NCBI GenBank assembly: GCA_944320995.1 | Contig: CALUJQ010000022.1 | Location: 1-48,692, forward strand | Direction of reading: 5' to 3' | From: an uncultured Barnesiella sp. | Lineage (GTDB): Bacteria; Bacteroidota; Bacteroidia; Bacteroidales; Barnesiellaceae | DNA length: 48,692 nt | Shown: piece after piece, positions 40,738-48,692 of the stretch | Position numbering within the stretch: the first letter of the stretch is position 1 | Layout: the number at the start of each line of letters is the position of its first letter | Position numbers and translations under genes: made by a program | Notes under the pieces: generated by a model | Database searches by the model: none | Told to the model about the DNA's origin: nothing | Seen by the model: only the letters and a program-made list of their open reading frames with translations

Positions 40738-42027
40738 TTATCCCCCGAAGTTGTCATACATGAGGTTCTCCTCGGGTACACCCAAATCCCACAACATCTT
40801 TTCTACGGCTTTCGACATGGGGCCGGGACCGCACATGTAATATTCGATGTCCTCGGGTGCTTCGTGGTCTTTCAGATAGGTGTTATAGATGACTTGATGC
40901 ACGAATCCCGGTGTGTATTTTACGCCTGCGGCATCGGCGGCAGGGTCGGGACGGTCGAGTGCGAGGTGGAACGAGAAGTTGGGGAATTCCTTTTCCAGTT
41001 CCAAGAAGTCGTTCAGGTAGAATACCTCGTTCAAAGCACGGGCTCCGTAGAAGTAGGACATTTTGCGGTCGGTCGTGTGTAGCGTCTTGGTCATGTGCAT
41101 GATTTGCGAACGCAGGGGTGCCATACCGGCACCACCTCCTATCCACATCATTTCCTGTTTGGAGTCGAAGATGGGGTGGAAATCGCCGTAAGGGCCGCTC
41201 ATGATTACTTTATCACCGGGTTTCAGCGTAAAGATATATGACGAAGCGATGCCGGGCATGACATCTTGGAATCCCACTTGGGGTTTCGGTTTGAAAGGAG
41301 GCGTAGCAATACGCACGGTAAGCATGATGCGGTCGCCTTCGGCCGGATAGTTGGCCATGGAGTAGGCTCGAATGGTAGGTTCGGTATTTTTGCATTTGAG
41401 CCCAAACAGCCCGAATTTTTCCCACGACGGCAGATATTCTTCGCCGATGAGGCTCTTGTCTATATCCTTGTCGTAGTCCATCGTATAGGTCGGGATTTTA
41501 ATCTGTGCATAAGAGCCGGGAATGAAGTTCATGTGTTCGCCGGGAGGCAGAGCCACGATAAACTCTTTGATAAATGTGGCCACGTTTTTGTTCGAAATGA
41601 CTTCGCATTCCCACTCTTTTACACCCAATACCGACTCGGGCACGACAATCTTCATATCGTTTTTCACTTTGATTTGACAGCCCAGCCGCCAGTGGTTCAT
41701 TTGTTGTTTACGGGAGAAATGGACTTGTTCGGTCGGCAATATCTCTCCGCCTCCTTCCAATACTTGGCAACGGCATTGGCCGCACGATCCGCCTCCGCCG
41801 CAGGCCGAAGGGAGGAATATTTTTTCGTTGGAGAGCGTGCTTAACAAGCTGCTTCCCGTCTCTACCTCGACTTGTTTGTCGTCGTTGATGGTGATGACCG
41901 CCTTTCCCGAAGGGACCAAGTATTTTTTGGCAATGAGCAGAACCACCACCAAAAGGAGCGATACCCCCAAGAATAAAACGATACTCGATATAATGGTACT
42001 TGTCATGGAATTGATCTCTAATAACAT
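40738..42027 (-). CDS. nqrF: Na+-translocating NADH:quinone reductase subunit F
   Basis: NqrF is the entry point for electrons from NADH. The 429-residue protein has an N-terminal membrane helix, a 2Fe-2S domain with Cys76, Cys82, Cys85 and Cys117, an FAD domain (RAYSMANYP) and an NADH domain ending LMYDNFGG. The start at 42027 is preferred because AAGGAGA lies seven bases before it; an in-frame ATG at 42006 also exists. It is the last gene of the operon and precedes a terminator. Confidence 0.96.
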   Translation of the reverse strand: MLLEINSMTSTIISSIVLFLGVSLLLVVVLLIAKKYLVPSGKAVITINDDKQVEVETGSSLLSTLSNEKIFLPSACGGGGSCGQCRCQVLEGGGEILPTEQVHFSRKQQMNHWRLGCQIKVKNDMKIVVPESVLGVKEWECEVISNKNVATFIKEFIVALPPGEHMNFIPGSYAQIKIPTYTMDYDKDIDKSLIGEEYLPSWEKFGLFGLKCKNTEPTIRAYSMANYPAEGDRIMLTVRIATPPFKPKPQVGFQDVMPGIASSYIFTLKPGDKVIMSGPYGDFHPIFDSKQEMMWIGGGAGMAPLRSQIMHMTKTLHTTDRKMSYFYGARALNEVFYLNDFLELEKEFPNFSFHLALDRPDPAADAAGVKYTPGFVHQVIYNTYLKDHEAPEDIEYYMCGPGPMSKAVEKMLWDLGVPEENLMYDNFGG

Positions 42028-42040
42028 CGTAAGTCTCCTT

Positions 42041-42655
42041 TCAAAGTTTGATTCCTAAAAAGCTCATGAAGGCGATGCCCATCAGGCCGGTGATGATAAA
42101 TGTGATACCTATTCCCCGTAATGGAGCCGGTATGTTCGAGTAGCTCAATTTCTCGCGAATGGCCGCTAAACATACTATGGCCAGCAACCAACCGATACCC
42201 GACCCTATCCCGTAAACGGTTGCGCTGGCGACCGATTCGAAATTGCGCTGTTGCATGAAGAGCGAGCCGCCTAAAATGGCACAATTCACAGCGATGAGCG
42301 GCAGGAAGATACCCAATGATGCGTAAAGCGAAGGGGAGTATTTTTCGACAAACATCTCGACCAGCTGTACCATAGAGGCGATGATGGCGATGAACATAAT
42401 CAAACTCAGGAAACTCAGGTCGAGTTGAGCATATTCGGGCCCCAGCCATTTTAGCGCCCCTGCTTTCAACACATAGGTTTCCAGCAGGTAGTTTACCGGC
42501 AGGGTAATGGCCAATACAAAGGTAACGGCTATGCCCAGCCCGAAGGCGGTTTTTACATTCTTCGATACGGCCAGATAGGAACACATACCGAGGAAGTAGG
42601 CAAATATCATATTGTCTATGAAGATAGACTTGACAAACAGATTTAAATTTTCCAT
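42041..42655 (-). CDS. nqrE: Na+-translocating NADH:quinone reductase subunit E
   Basis: The 204-residue integral membrane protein has about six helices and opens [20 protein letters not shown], the NqrE signature. NqrE and NqrD together hold an intramembrane iron centre in the known complex. It is separated from nqrD by 25 bases and from nqrF by 13. Confidence 0.96.
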   Translation of the reverse strand: MENLNLFVKSIFIDNMIFAYFLGMCSYLAVSKNVKTAFGLGIAVTFVLAITLPVNYLLETYVLKAGALKWLGPEYAQLDLSFLSLIMFIAIIASMVQLVEMFVEKYSPSLYASLGIFLPLIAVNCAILGGSLFMQQRNFESVASATVYGIGSGIGWLLAIVCLAAIREKLSYSNIPAPLRGIGITFIITGLMGIAFMSFLGIKL

Positions 42656-42680
42656 ATATCCTGTATTTTATCTCTGTTTC

Positions 42681-43301
42681 TTATTGTTGCAAATCTTTGT
42701 TACGCGAGCGGTGTACCCAGATGATGCAGGCCACGGTGATGAGAGCCATGGGCGGAAGTATCATCAGACCGTTGTTCTGGTATCCCCAGTCATACATTTG
42801 TTGGGGTATCACTTGGTAGCCGAAAAGGGTACCCGAGCCCAACAACTCTCTGAAAAATGCAACGATGACCAAGATGATGCCGTATCCCAAGCCGTTGCCT
42901 ATACCGTCGAGGAACGATTCCCATGGCTTGTGGCTCAGCGCGAAAGCTTCGAGGCGTCCCATGAGAATACAGTTGGTGATAATCAATCCTACGAATACCG
43001 AGAGTTGTTTGCTCACTTGGTACATGTAGGCTTTGAGTATTTGATCCACGATGATGACCAATGCGGCCACTACGACCAGTTGAACGATGATACGGATACT
43101 GTTGGGTATGGTGTTTCGCAGCAGCGAGATGATGACGTTGGCGAAAGCGACTACGGCAGTAACCGATACCGCCATGACGAGTGCCGGCTCGAGTTTGGCC
43201 GTGACCGCCAGAGCCGAGCAAATACCCAATATCTGGACGATGACCGGATTGTTTTTGGAGAGCGGCCCTAAAAGTATCTCTTTATTCTTTTTTGACAACA
43301 T
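42681..43301 (-). CDS. nqrD: Na+-translocating NADH:quinone reductase subunit D
   Basis: The 206-residue membrane protein has about six helices and the blocks [19 protein letters not shown] and [17 protein letters not shown]. The latter contains the cysteine at the half-channel that binds the shared iron centre with NqrE. Only 2 bases separate it from nqrC. Confidence 0.96.
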   Translation of the reverse strand: MLSKKNKEILLGPLSKNNPVIVQILGICSALAVTAKLEPALVMAVSVTAVVAFANVIISLLRNTIPNSIRIIVQLVVVAALVIIVDQILKAYMYQVSKQLSVFVGLIITNCILMGRLEAFALSHKPWESFLDGIGNGLGYGIILVIVAFFRELLGSGTLFGYQVIPQQMYDWGYQNNGLMILPPMALITVACIIWVHRSRNKDLQQ

Positions 43302-43303
43302 GG

Positions 43304-44014
43304 TTATATCTGGTTTGAATTAAGCGATTCTAAGAATTTGGCGTAAGGTTTCACGCAAGTTTGCAACATGGTTTGCACTCCTTTGCTGGTGATGGTCCCT
43401 CCCGAAACGGCATCGACATAGTCGGCTCCGTTTTGTGGTTTCTGCCCGGCCTTTTCTACCGTGATAGGCGTGAATACACCATCGATGAAAAAGTGCTTGC
43501 CTTGAAATTGTTTTTGGAATTGGGGTTTTTCTATCTCGGCACCCAATCCCGGGGTTTCACCTTGGTGGGCAAAATAGGCTCCATATACCGTGTTCCCGTC
43601 GTTGTTGACCGAAATGTATCCCCAAATGGGCCCCCACAAGCCACTGCCCGAGAGGGGAATGATATATTTGTGGGCGTTGTCGTTGTCGGTATAGATAAAT
43701 ATGGGCAACGTGCGCTGGGCTTCGGGAAGTTTCAATTGCGCGGCGAGGTCGAGTTGGAACGATTCGCCTTTGACCAATTTCCCCTCGGGATCGACGACAT
43801 ACGAGTCGTCGATACATTTCCCGTATAATTCTTGTGCATTCTCGGGCGTGGATACGATGTTTACCGAGTTGAGAATCTGGCTCATCTTGTCGATAGCGAT
43901 ATTTCTCTCTTGGGCCGGTTTCAGCCCGATTGCCGCAAACGCCAATATAAAGGCAACGACAATGACCATGACCGAGGTGTAGATGAGCGTATATGTATTA
44001 CCTTGTTTGTTCAT
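43304..44014 (-). CDS. nqrC: Na+-translocating NADH:quinone reductase subunit C
   Basis: NqrC carries a covalently bound FMN in its periplasmic part. The 236-residue protein has one N-terminal helix (about 10-30) and the flavin attachment motif SGGTITS at 204-210, with Thr207 as the expected linked residue. The usual motif is SGAT; here Ala is Gly. The FMN would be attached by ApbE, which is not encoded in the window. It is 8 bases after nqrB. Confidence 0.95.
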   Translation of the reverse strand: MNKQGNTYTLIYTSVMVIVVAFILAFAAIGLKPAQERNIAIDKMSQILNSVNIVSTPENAQELYGKCIDDSYVVDPEGKLVKGESFQLDLAAQLKLPEAQRTLPIFIYTDNDNAHKYIIPLSGSGLWGPIWGYISVNNDGNTVYGAYFAHQGETPGLGAEIEKPQFQKQFQGKHFFIDGVFTPITVEKAGQKPQNGADYVDAVSGGTITSKGVQTMLQTCVKPYAKFLESLNSNQI

Positions 44015-44022
44015 AACCGTTT

Positions 44023-45243
44023 CTATTTTGTCAAGTTTTTGGCTCGTTTGAGTCGGCGGCGGATATTGGCCTCGACTACGAAATAGTCAATGAGCGGAGC
44101 AAATGCATTCATGAGCAGAACGGCCAGCATGGCACCTTCGGGGTATCCGCTGTTGAATACCCGGATGAGAATGGCCAGCACGCCGATTAGAAACCCGAAG
44201 ATGTATTTACCCGTGTTGGTACGTGCGCCGGTCACCGGGTCGGTGGCCATAAACACGGCGGCAAAAGCAAATCCGCCCAAACAGATTTGGCTGAGGGGCG
44301 AGAGTTGTGCGGCTGGATAGATGTCGGGGTTGGCAAACCAGTTGCAAATGAGACTCATGACAATACCTCCGGCGAATACCGAGAGCATTACCCGCCAACT
44401 GGCAATGCCGGTGAGGAGCAGTATGGCGCCGCCGATGAGAATGGCCAATGTGGAGGTTTCGCCGATAGACCCCGGGATAAGCCCGAAGAACATATCGCTA
44501 AGCGAAAGCGGATTGCCCAGCGTGTCGGTGAGTTGGAGGAGTCCGCCGCCTGTATGTGTGGCGGCCTGCCCGAGCGGGGTCGCTCCCGAAAAACCCTCTA
44601 CGACTGTCCCGGCCCCTAACCCGAAGGTGTCGCCGGTGCGGATAAAGACGCTGTCGCCCGACATCTTTGAGGGATAGGCAAAGAAGAGGAATGCCCGGGT
44701 GACCAGCGCGATGTTGAAGATATTCATACCTGTACCGCCGAATACTTCTTTGGCAAAGATGACGGCAAAGGCTGTGGCGACGGCAATCATCCACAGAGGA
44801 GTATCTACCGGGACAATCATGGGAATGAGCATGCCCGATACGAGAAATCCTTCTTGTATTTCGTGGTGTCGGATTTGGGCGGCGGTAAATTCGATACCCA
44901 GCCCTACGACATAGGCTACCACGATTTTGGGTAGTACTGCCAGAAAACCGAAGAGGAAGATGCTCCAAAACGAAGTTTGAGCCAACTCGCCTATCGACAC
45001 GTAGTGTTGGTATCCTACGTTGTACATGCCGAACAACAAGGCCGGCAGCAAAGCGACGATGACGACTGTCATGGTGCGTTTCGAGTCGATGCTGTCGTGG
45101 ATATGTACGCCCGAACGCGAGGTGGTGTTAGGTACGAAAAGGAATGATTCAAACCCTTCGAATACCGATTGAAACATAGACAATTTCCCGCCCGGCTCGA
45201 AATGGGGCTTAATCTTGTCTATATAATTCTTTAAAGCTTTCAA
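44023..45243 (-). CDS. nqrB: Na+-translocating NADH:quinone reductase subunit B
   Basis: NqrB is the main membrane subunit that forms the sodium path and holds a covalent FMN and riboflavin. The 406-residue protein has about nine or ten helices and the FMN attachment motif EGFSGATPLG (Thr222). It begins 30 bases after nqrA. Some relatives are RnfD; the order A-B-C-D-E-F and the nqrA and nqrF partners make Nqr certain. Confidence 0.96.
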   Translation of the reverse strand: MKALKNYIDKIKPHFEPGGKLSMFQSVFEGFESFLFVPNTTSRSGVHIHDSIDSKRTMTVVIVALLPALLFGMYNVGYQHYVSIGELAQTSFWSIFLFGFLAVLPKIVVAYVVGLGIEFTAAQIRHHEIQEGFLVSGMLIPMIVPVDTPLWMIAVATAFAVIFAKEVFGGTGMNIFNIALVTRAFLFFAYPSKMSGDSVFIRTGDTFGLGAGTVVEGFSGATPLGQAATHTGGGLLQLTDTLGNPLSLSDMFFGLIPGSIGETSTLAILIGGAILLLTGIASWRVMLSVFAGGIVMSLICNWFANPDIYPAAQLSPLSQICLGGFAFAAVFMATDPVTGARTNTGKYIFGFLIGVLAILIRVFNSGYPEGAMLAVLLMNAFAPLIDYFVVEANIRRRLKRAKNLTK

Positions 45244-45273
45244 GGTCGTGTTATGTTTAAGATTATTATTCGA

Positions 45274-46623
45274 TTAGTTCATCTCTTTCATCAGCCTGTC
45301 GAGGCCGTTGCGAACGATTTTCTGCAATTCGAGTTTCGAGGTATCGACAAATTCGCACAATGCGAAATCTTCGGGAGCGATCTCGTAGATGCCCAGACTC
45401 TCCATCTTGTCGATGTCGAATGCCAAAATCGCCTTGATCAGGTATTCGGGGTAGATGTCCATAGGGAATACCCGGTCATACTCGTCCGACATGATGATGG
45501 CCCGTTCGCCGCCCCTTACCCGGGCGTCGATGGCATATTGTCTCTTTTTGCCCATCAGCCAAGAGAAATAAGAGTGGCTCATGCTGTATTTGTGGGGATT
45601 GAGCGAAGCCCAACCCAAAAATTCGTTGCAGTTGTTCCCCTCGGGAATAACGGTTACCTGCGAGTGGACAGCCCCTAAATAGCCGTTGGCTCCGGCATTG
45701 GTGCCGGTTAATACATTGCCGCTGATGTAGCGCTGTTCATATTCGGCAGGTTTTACCAAGCCGTGGGTAACCGAAAGCATCGAGGCACCTACGTGCGAAC
45801 GTACATAATGCGGGGTGTTTATCTCTGAGCCGGTGACGGCGATGATACGTGAAAAGTCAACGGCACTCTTGTCGAATAGCCGTCCGATGAAAAGCAGGTC
45901 GAGCGCATTCATCGTCCATACGGTTTCACCTTTGTTTATCGGTGCGATATGGTTGATTTGTACACCGACATTGCCTGCGGGGTGAGGCCCGTCGAATATT
46001 ACGGCCGTTCCGTTTTTTACCTCGATGGGCTGTTTGGCCGATACGCCTACATAGACTTTCCCGGGGGTGAGCTTCGACAAGGCTTTCAATCCAGTCTCGA
46101 AATGCTGCATCTCTTCTTTTAAGACAAAAGAATAGTCGGGGGCTAGCGGAGCCGAGTCGAAGGCTGTGACAAATATGTCGCGCGGAGTCGTGTCGGGGTT
46201 GGCCACGATGTCGTAGGGGCGTTGCTTGATGAAGGCGAATGTTCCCGATTTGAGCAGCAAGGCTTTTACCTCGTCGCCATTCATGCTGTCGAGGTCGAGT
46301 TTCCCAAACTCTACCGACTGTTGAGTTGAATCGGGCTTAATGGTTATTTTCATGACTTTACGCCTCTCGCCGCGTTCTATGGCTGTAATTTCTCCGCTTA
46401 TCGGCGATACGATTGTTACGTCAACGTGCGATTTATCGTGCATGATAGGGGTTCCTGCTAAAACTTTGTCGCCCGGTTTGACCGTTATTTTAGGCGTCAA
46501 ACCCACGAAATCGTCGGGGATAATAGCATATAATTGGCTGTTGGGGACTTCGGATATTCGGGGAGAGGGAATCCCTTGTAGTTGAATATCAAGTCCTTTT
46601 TTTATTTTGACTACATGATCCAT
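45274..46623 (-). CDS. nqrA: Na+-translocating NADH:quinone reductase subunit A
   Basis: NqrA is the cytoplasmic subunit, associated with quinone binding. The 449-residue protein opens VVKIKKGLDIQLQG and has the VTIVSPISGEITAIERGERR barrel segment of the family. It is the first gene of the operon. Upstream lie a TAnnTTTG box and an overlapping palindrome that may be an operator. Confidence 0.96.
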   Translation of the reverse strand: MDHVVKIKKGLDIQLQGIPSPRISEVPNSQLYAIIPDDFVGLTPKITVKPGDKVLAGTPIMHDKSHVDVTIVSPISGEITAIERGERRKVMKITIKPDSTQQSVEFGKLDLDSMNGDEVKALLLKSGTFAFIKQRPYDIVANPDTTPRDIFVTAFDSAPLAPDYSFVLKEEMQHFETGLKALSKLTPGKVYVGVSAKQPIEVKNGTAVIFDGPHPAGNVGVQINHIAPINKGETVWTMNALDLLFIGRLFDKSAVDFSRIIAVTGSEINTPHYVRSHVGASMLSVTHGLVKPAEYEQRYISGNVLTGTNAGANGYLGAVHSQVTVIPEGNNCNEFLGWASLNPHKYSMSHSYFSWLMGKKRQYAIDARVRGGERAIIMSDEYDRVFPMDIYPEYLIKAILAFDIDKMESLGIYEIAPEDFALCEFVDTSKLELQKIVRNGLDRLMKEMN

Positions 46624-46640
46624 GATATGTGTAGAAAATG

Positions 46641-46658
46641 AATTTTGTCACAAAATTA
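46641..46658 (-). promoter_or_regulatory. nqr operon -7 box with overlapping palindrome
   Basis: On the minus strand TAATTTTG (46658-46651) matches the -7 consensus about 28 bases before nqrA. It overlaps an exact inverted repeat AATTTTGT-C-ACAAAATT (46641-46657), a possible repressor or activator site. No -33 TTTG is visible at the usual distance, which may mean activator dependence. Confidence 0.45.
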
Positions 46659-46936
46659 CAATTCTTTTCGATTTGCCGATAGCTTCGTAGACTCATTTTT
46701 TTTGAAAGATGTAGCCGCGGAGGAATATTCTGCGGTAAATATATTAAATAATGCTTATTAAATAAAAATAAATATTAATTATTAGCTTTGGTCCGTCTGT
46801 TTGTATAGCATTCTCTTATCCATAATTATATATGGTATAAAAGAATATAACGGAAAAAGGAATTTTCTTGTGTCGCGAAAACAGTCTCTACTCCTTGTTG
46901 TAGCATGGGGTTGCATACGAAAAAAAAAGCGAATTA

Positions 46937-46968
46937 TTTTTTTGTATGGAAATAATGTGCTACATTTG
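46937..46968 (+). promoter_or_regulatory. Candidate promoter for exbB-exbD
   Basis: TACATTTG at 46961-46968 is a perfect -7 match. TTTT at 46937-46940 is 20 bases away, and a perfect TTTG at 46941-46944 is only 16 away. The leader would be about 200 bases. The rest of the 549-base gap 46624-47172 holds the nqr promoter on the minus strand and no credible gene. Confidence 0.45.
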
Positions 46969-47172
46969 ACGCACGAATGCGGAGAAAGAGAAAGGAAAAT
47001 AGGCAGTAAAGTGCTAAATTTTCAGGAGGCTCTCTCGGCATATAATAAATGAAAAACATATGCGTTTTTATAAAAAGATTTCCCCCTATTACGGTTTCGG
47101 GGCGACCGATGCGATATAAAAGCTTGAATACTAGATAAAATAACTAATACAAACACTTAGATTTATTTAATT

Positions 47173-47982
47173 ATGGAAGCTAAAAAAGCTAAAAAAAACA
47201 AAGTACGCGGTATTAAAAACGCGTTTATTGTAATTATTATCTGTTTTATCGTTGCTTTGGTAGTATTTACCCAAGTACTTGGTAGTCCTGATAACTTTGA
47301 AGGTGGCGATCCTGCAGGAGGACACCCGCTGAACTTGTTGGGTACAATTTATAAAGGTGGATTTATCGTGCCTATTCTTCAAACTTTGTTGTTGACAGTT
47401 ATCGTTCTTTCGGTAGAACGTTTCATCGCTATGTTGAGTGTAAAAGGTAAAGGTAGTGTCGATAAATTTGTGGCTGCCGTAAAAGTTGCTTTGGAAAAAG
47501 GTGACATCGCTGAGGCTCAAGCTCTTTGCGAAAAACAACGTGGTACGGTTGCCAGCGTTATTTCTTCGGCTTTGATCCGTTACGGAGAAGTTGAGAAAGA
47601 CGAAACGTTGTCAAAAGAACAAAAGATCGAAGCTATCAAAAAACAATTGGAAGAGGCTGCCGCTCTCGAAATGCCTGCCATGCAACAAAACTTGCCTATC
47701 GTTGCTACGATGACGACGCTGGGTACGTTGGTCGGACTTCTCGGTACGGTGTTGGGTATGATCAAATCATTCCAAGCTTTGGCAACCGCCGGTGCTCCTG
47801 ACTCTGTGGCTCTGTCGACCGGTATTTCTGAGGCCCTTGTAAATACCGCCTTCGGTATCGCAACCGGTGCCCTCGCTGTTATCTCTTATAACTATTTCTC
47901 TAATAGAATCGATAATGTTACCTACGCTATCGACGAAGTAGGTTTCTGCATTGTTAACACATTCGCTGCTACTCACAAGTAA
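47173..47982 (+). CDS. exbB: MotA/TolQ/ExbB proton channel protein
   Basis: The 269-residue inner-membrane protein starts with a basic tail (KKAKKNKVRG), then helices at about 17-36 and 62-85, a cytoplasmic coiled region (about 90-165), and the paired conserved helices at about 170-195 and 212-240 (LPIVATMTTLGTLVGLLGTV, later SEALVNTAFGIATGALAV). It forms the proton channel that drives TonB. The extra N-terminal helix is common in Bacteroidetes ExbB. The exbD gene follows after 27 bases. Confidence 0.92.
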   Translation: MEAKKAKKNKVRGIKNAFIVIIICFIVALVVFTQVLGSPDNFEGGDPAGGHPLNLLGTIYKGGFIVPILQTLLLTVIVLSVERFIAMLSVKGKGSVDKFVAAVKVALEKGDIAEAQALCEKQRGTVASVISSALIRYGEVEKDETLSKEQKIEAIKKQLEEAAALEMPAMQQNLPIVATMTTLGTLVGLLGTVLGMIKSFQALATAGAPDSVALSTGISEALVNTAFGIATGALAVISYNYFSNRIDNVTYAIDEVGFCIVNTFAATHK

Positions 47983-48009
47983 TCGGCATAAAATCGAAAG
48001 GACCATTAT

Positions 48010-48624
48010 ATGGCTAAAGTAAAAGTAAAAAAGAAGAGTACGCTCATCGATATGACCGCGATGAGTGACGTTACCGTGCTTCTGCTTACTTTCTTCATGC
48101 TGACATCGACCTTCGTTCAGAAAGAGCCTGTACAAGTGAGTACCCCCTCTTCGGTATCGGAAATCAAGATTCCAGAGATCAACGTTCTGCAAGTCTTGAT
48201 CGAGCCGTCCGGGAAAATCTTTATCAGTCTCGACAAACAAGAGGATAGGGTGAATGTGTTGAACGCAATGAGTAGTATGTACGGAGTACCATTTACTCCC
48301 GAGCAAATAAATAAGTTCAGATTGGCAAACTCGTTTGGAGTACCTATTAAACAAATGCCGGGCTTTTTGGATTTGAAATCCGATATTCAGGATCAAACCT
48401 TGAAAAACTACGGTATTCCGTGTGATAGCACCAATAACGAGTTTAAAGAATGGGTACGTGCTGCACGCCAAGCTAACCGCGACTTGAAGATTGCCATCAA
48501 AGCCGACCAAGCTACCCCGTATGACAAGATCAAGACCGTGATGACTTCGTTGCAGGATATTAAGGAAAACCGTTATAATCTGCTTACTTCATTGAAGAGT
48601 TTACCCGCAGAAGAACAACAATAA
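48010..48624 (+). CDS. exbD: ExbD/TolR family biopolymer transporter
   Basis: The 204-residue protein has a basic N-terminus, a single membrane helix (about 16-38) with Asp20 in MTAMSDVTVLLL as the proton-carrying residue, and a periplasmic domain. It is longer than E. coli ExbD (141 residues), with an extended C-terminal part of unknown use. It forms the motor with ExbB. A second ExbD-type gene starts 25 bases later, as is usual in Bacteroidetes. Confidence 0.9.
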   Translation: MAKVKVKKKSTLIDMTAMSDVTVLLLTFFMLTSTFVQKEPVQVSTPSSVSEIKIPEINVLQVLIEPSGKIFISLDKQEDRVNVLNAMSSMYGVPFTPEQINKFRLANSFGVPIKQMPGFLDLKSDIQDQTLKNYGIPCDSTNNEFKEWVRAARQANRDLKIAIKADQATPYDKIKTVMTSLQDIKENRYNLLTSLKSLPAEEQQ

Positions 48625-48649
48625 CCAAAGTCATGAAAGGAATTGAATT

Positions 48650-48692
48650 ATGGCAGAAGTAGAAGTAAAAGACTCGGGTAAAGGCGGGAAGA
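48650..48692 (+). CDS. Second ExbD/TolR-like protein, 5' end only
   Basis: Only the first 14 codons are in the window (MAEVEVKDSGKGGK), cut by its right edge. The basic, hydrophilic start directly after exbD fits the second ExbD of Bacteroidetes clusters, but family membership cannot be proved from this fragment. An ATG at 48633 meets a stop after nine codons, so 48650 is the sensible start. Confidence 0.6.
   Translation, partial: MAEVEVKDSGKGGK

Noticed and set aside
46801..47052. 83-codon frame in the gap before exbB
   Set aside because: It crosses the predicted promoter, is rich in Lys/Ile from AT-rich DNA, and has no recognisable domain.

Overview
The window reads as a chromosomal segment of a gut-type Bacteroidales bacterium, perhaps near Barnesiella or Coprobacter; the genus is an inference from gene content, not a sequence match. 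The pointers are promoters of the Bacteroidetes form (TTTG near -33, TAnnTTTG near -7), PorT-like outer-membrane barrels, a protein with a type IX secretion sorting tail, an exbB-exbD-exbD cluster, a sodium-pumping NADH:quinone reductase operon and many exported SGNH esterases. Almost everything is core metabolism or envelope biology. I see no phage, insertion sequence, CRISPR array, tRNA or rRNA.

Layout. 1-3527: gpmI, a DUF3109 cysteine-rich protein and a MATE exporter. 3694-7043: a DUF5106 thioredoxin-like protein and an exported FAD oxidoreductase, separated by a 596-base gap that holds a candidate structured RNA and a perfect 18-bp inverted repeat. 7242-12537: two hairpin-promoter repeats lead into a BFN/UVR nuclease gene, followed by a nucleoside symporter-rsmE-kdsA-TPR run. 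12660-22346 (minus strand): an M23/LysM peptidase, recG-ispD, a 1305-residue T9SS cargo protein, then lpxH and a MIP18-like gene. 22566-28667: a small barrel protein, three tandem hairpin-promoter repeats in front of priA, and three exported SGNH hydrolases. 28742-32721 (minus): a pyrB-pyrI-flavin reductase-barrel-glyA operon with an attenuator-like leader. 33070-40601: mrcA, a split LysO exporter, a CpsB-type phosphatase, a biotin carboxylase subunit, rpmE2, and a lipid kinase/phosphatase pair. 40738-46623 (minus): nqrABCDEF. 47173-48692: exbB, exbD and the start of a second exbD.

How the genes relate. Envelope construction recurs: KdsA and LpxH (lipid A/KDO), IspD (isoprenoid precursor), mrcA and the M23 peptidase (peptidoglycan), the DGK/PAP2 pair (lipid carriers) and barrels. 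Energy coupling is the second theme: Na+-NQR builds a sodium gradient, the biotin-carrying subunit works in oxaloacetate/pyruvate carbon flow, and ExbB/ExbD powers TonB-dependent uptake.

The most unusual feature is non-coding. At least five repeat units of about 75-84 bp (7242-7397 and 23290-23515) each combine a conserved head box, a hairpin whose arm sequences differ between units while staying complementary, and a conserved spacer ending in a -7 promoter box. Other signals worth checking are the structured RNA near 4586-4712, the terminator hairpin in the pyrB leader, and a palindrome over the nqr promoter.
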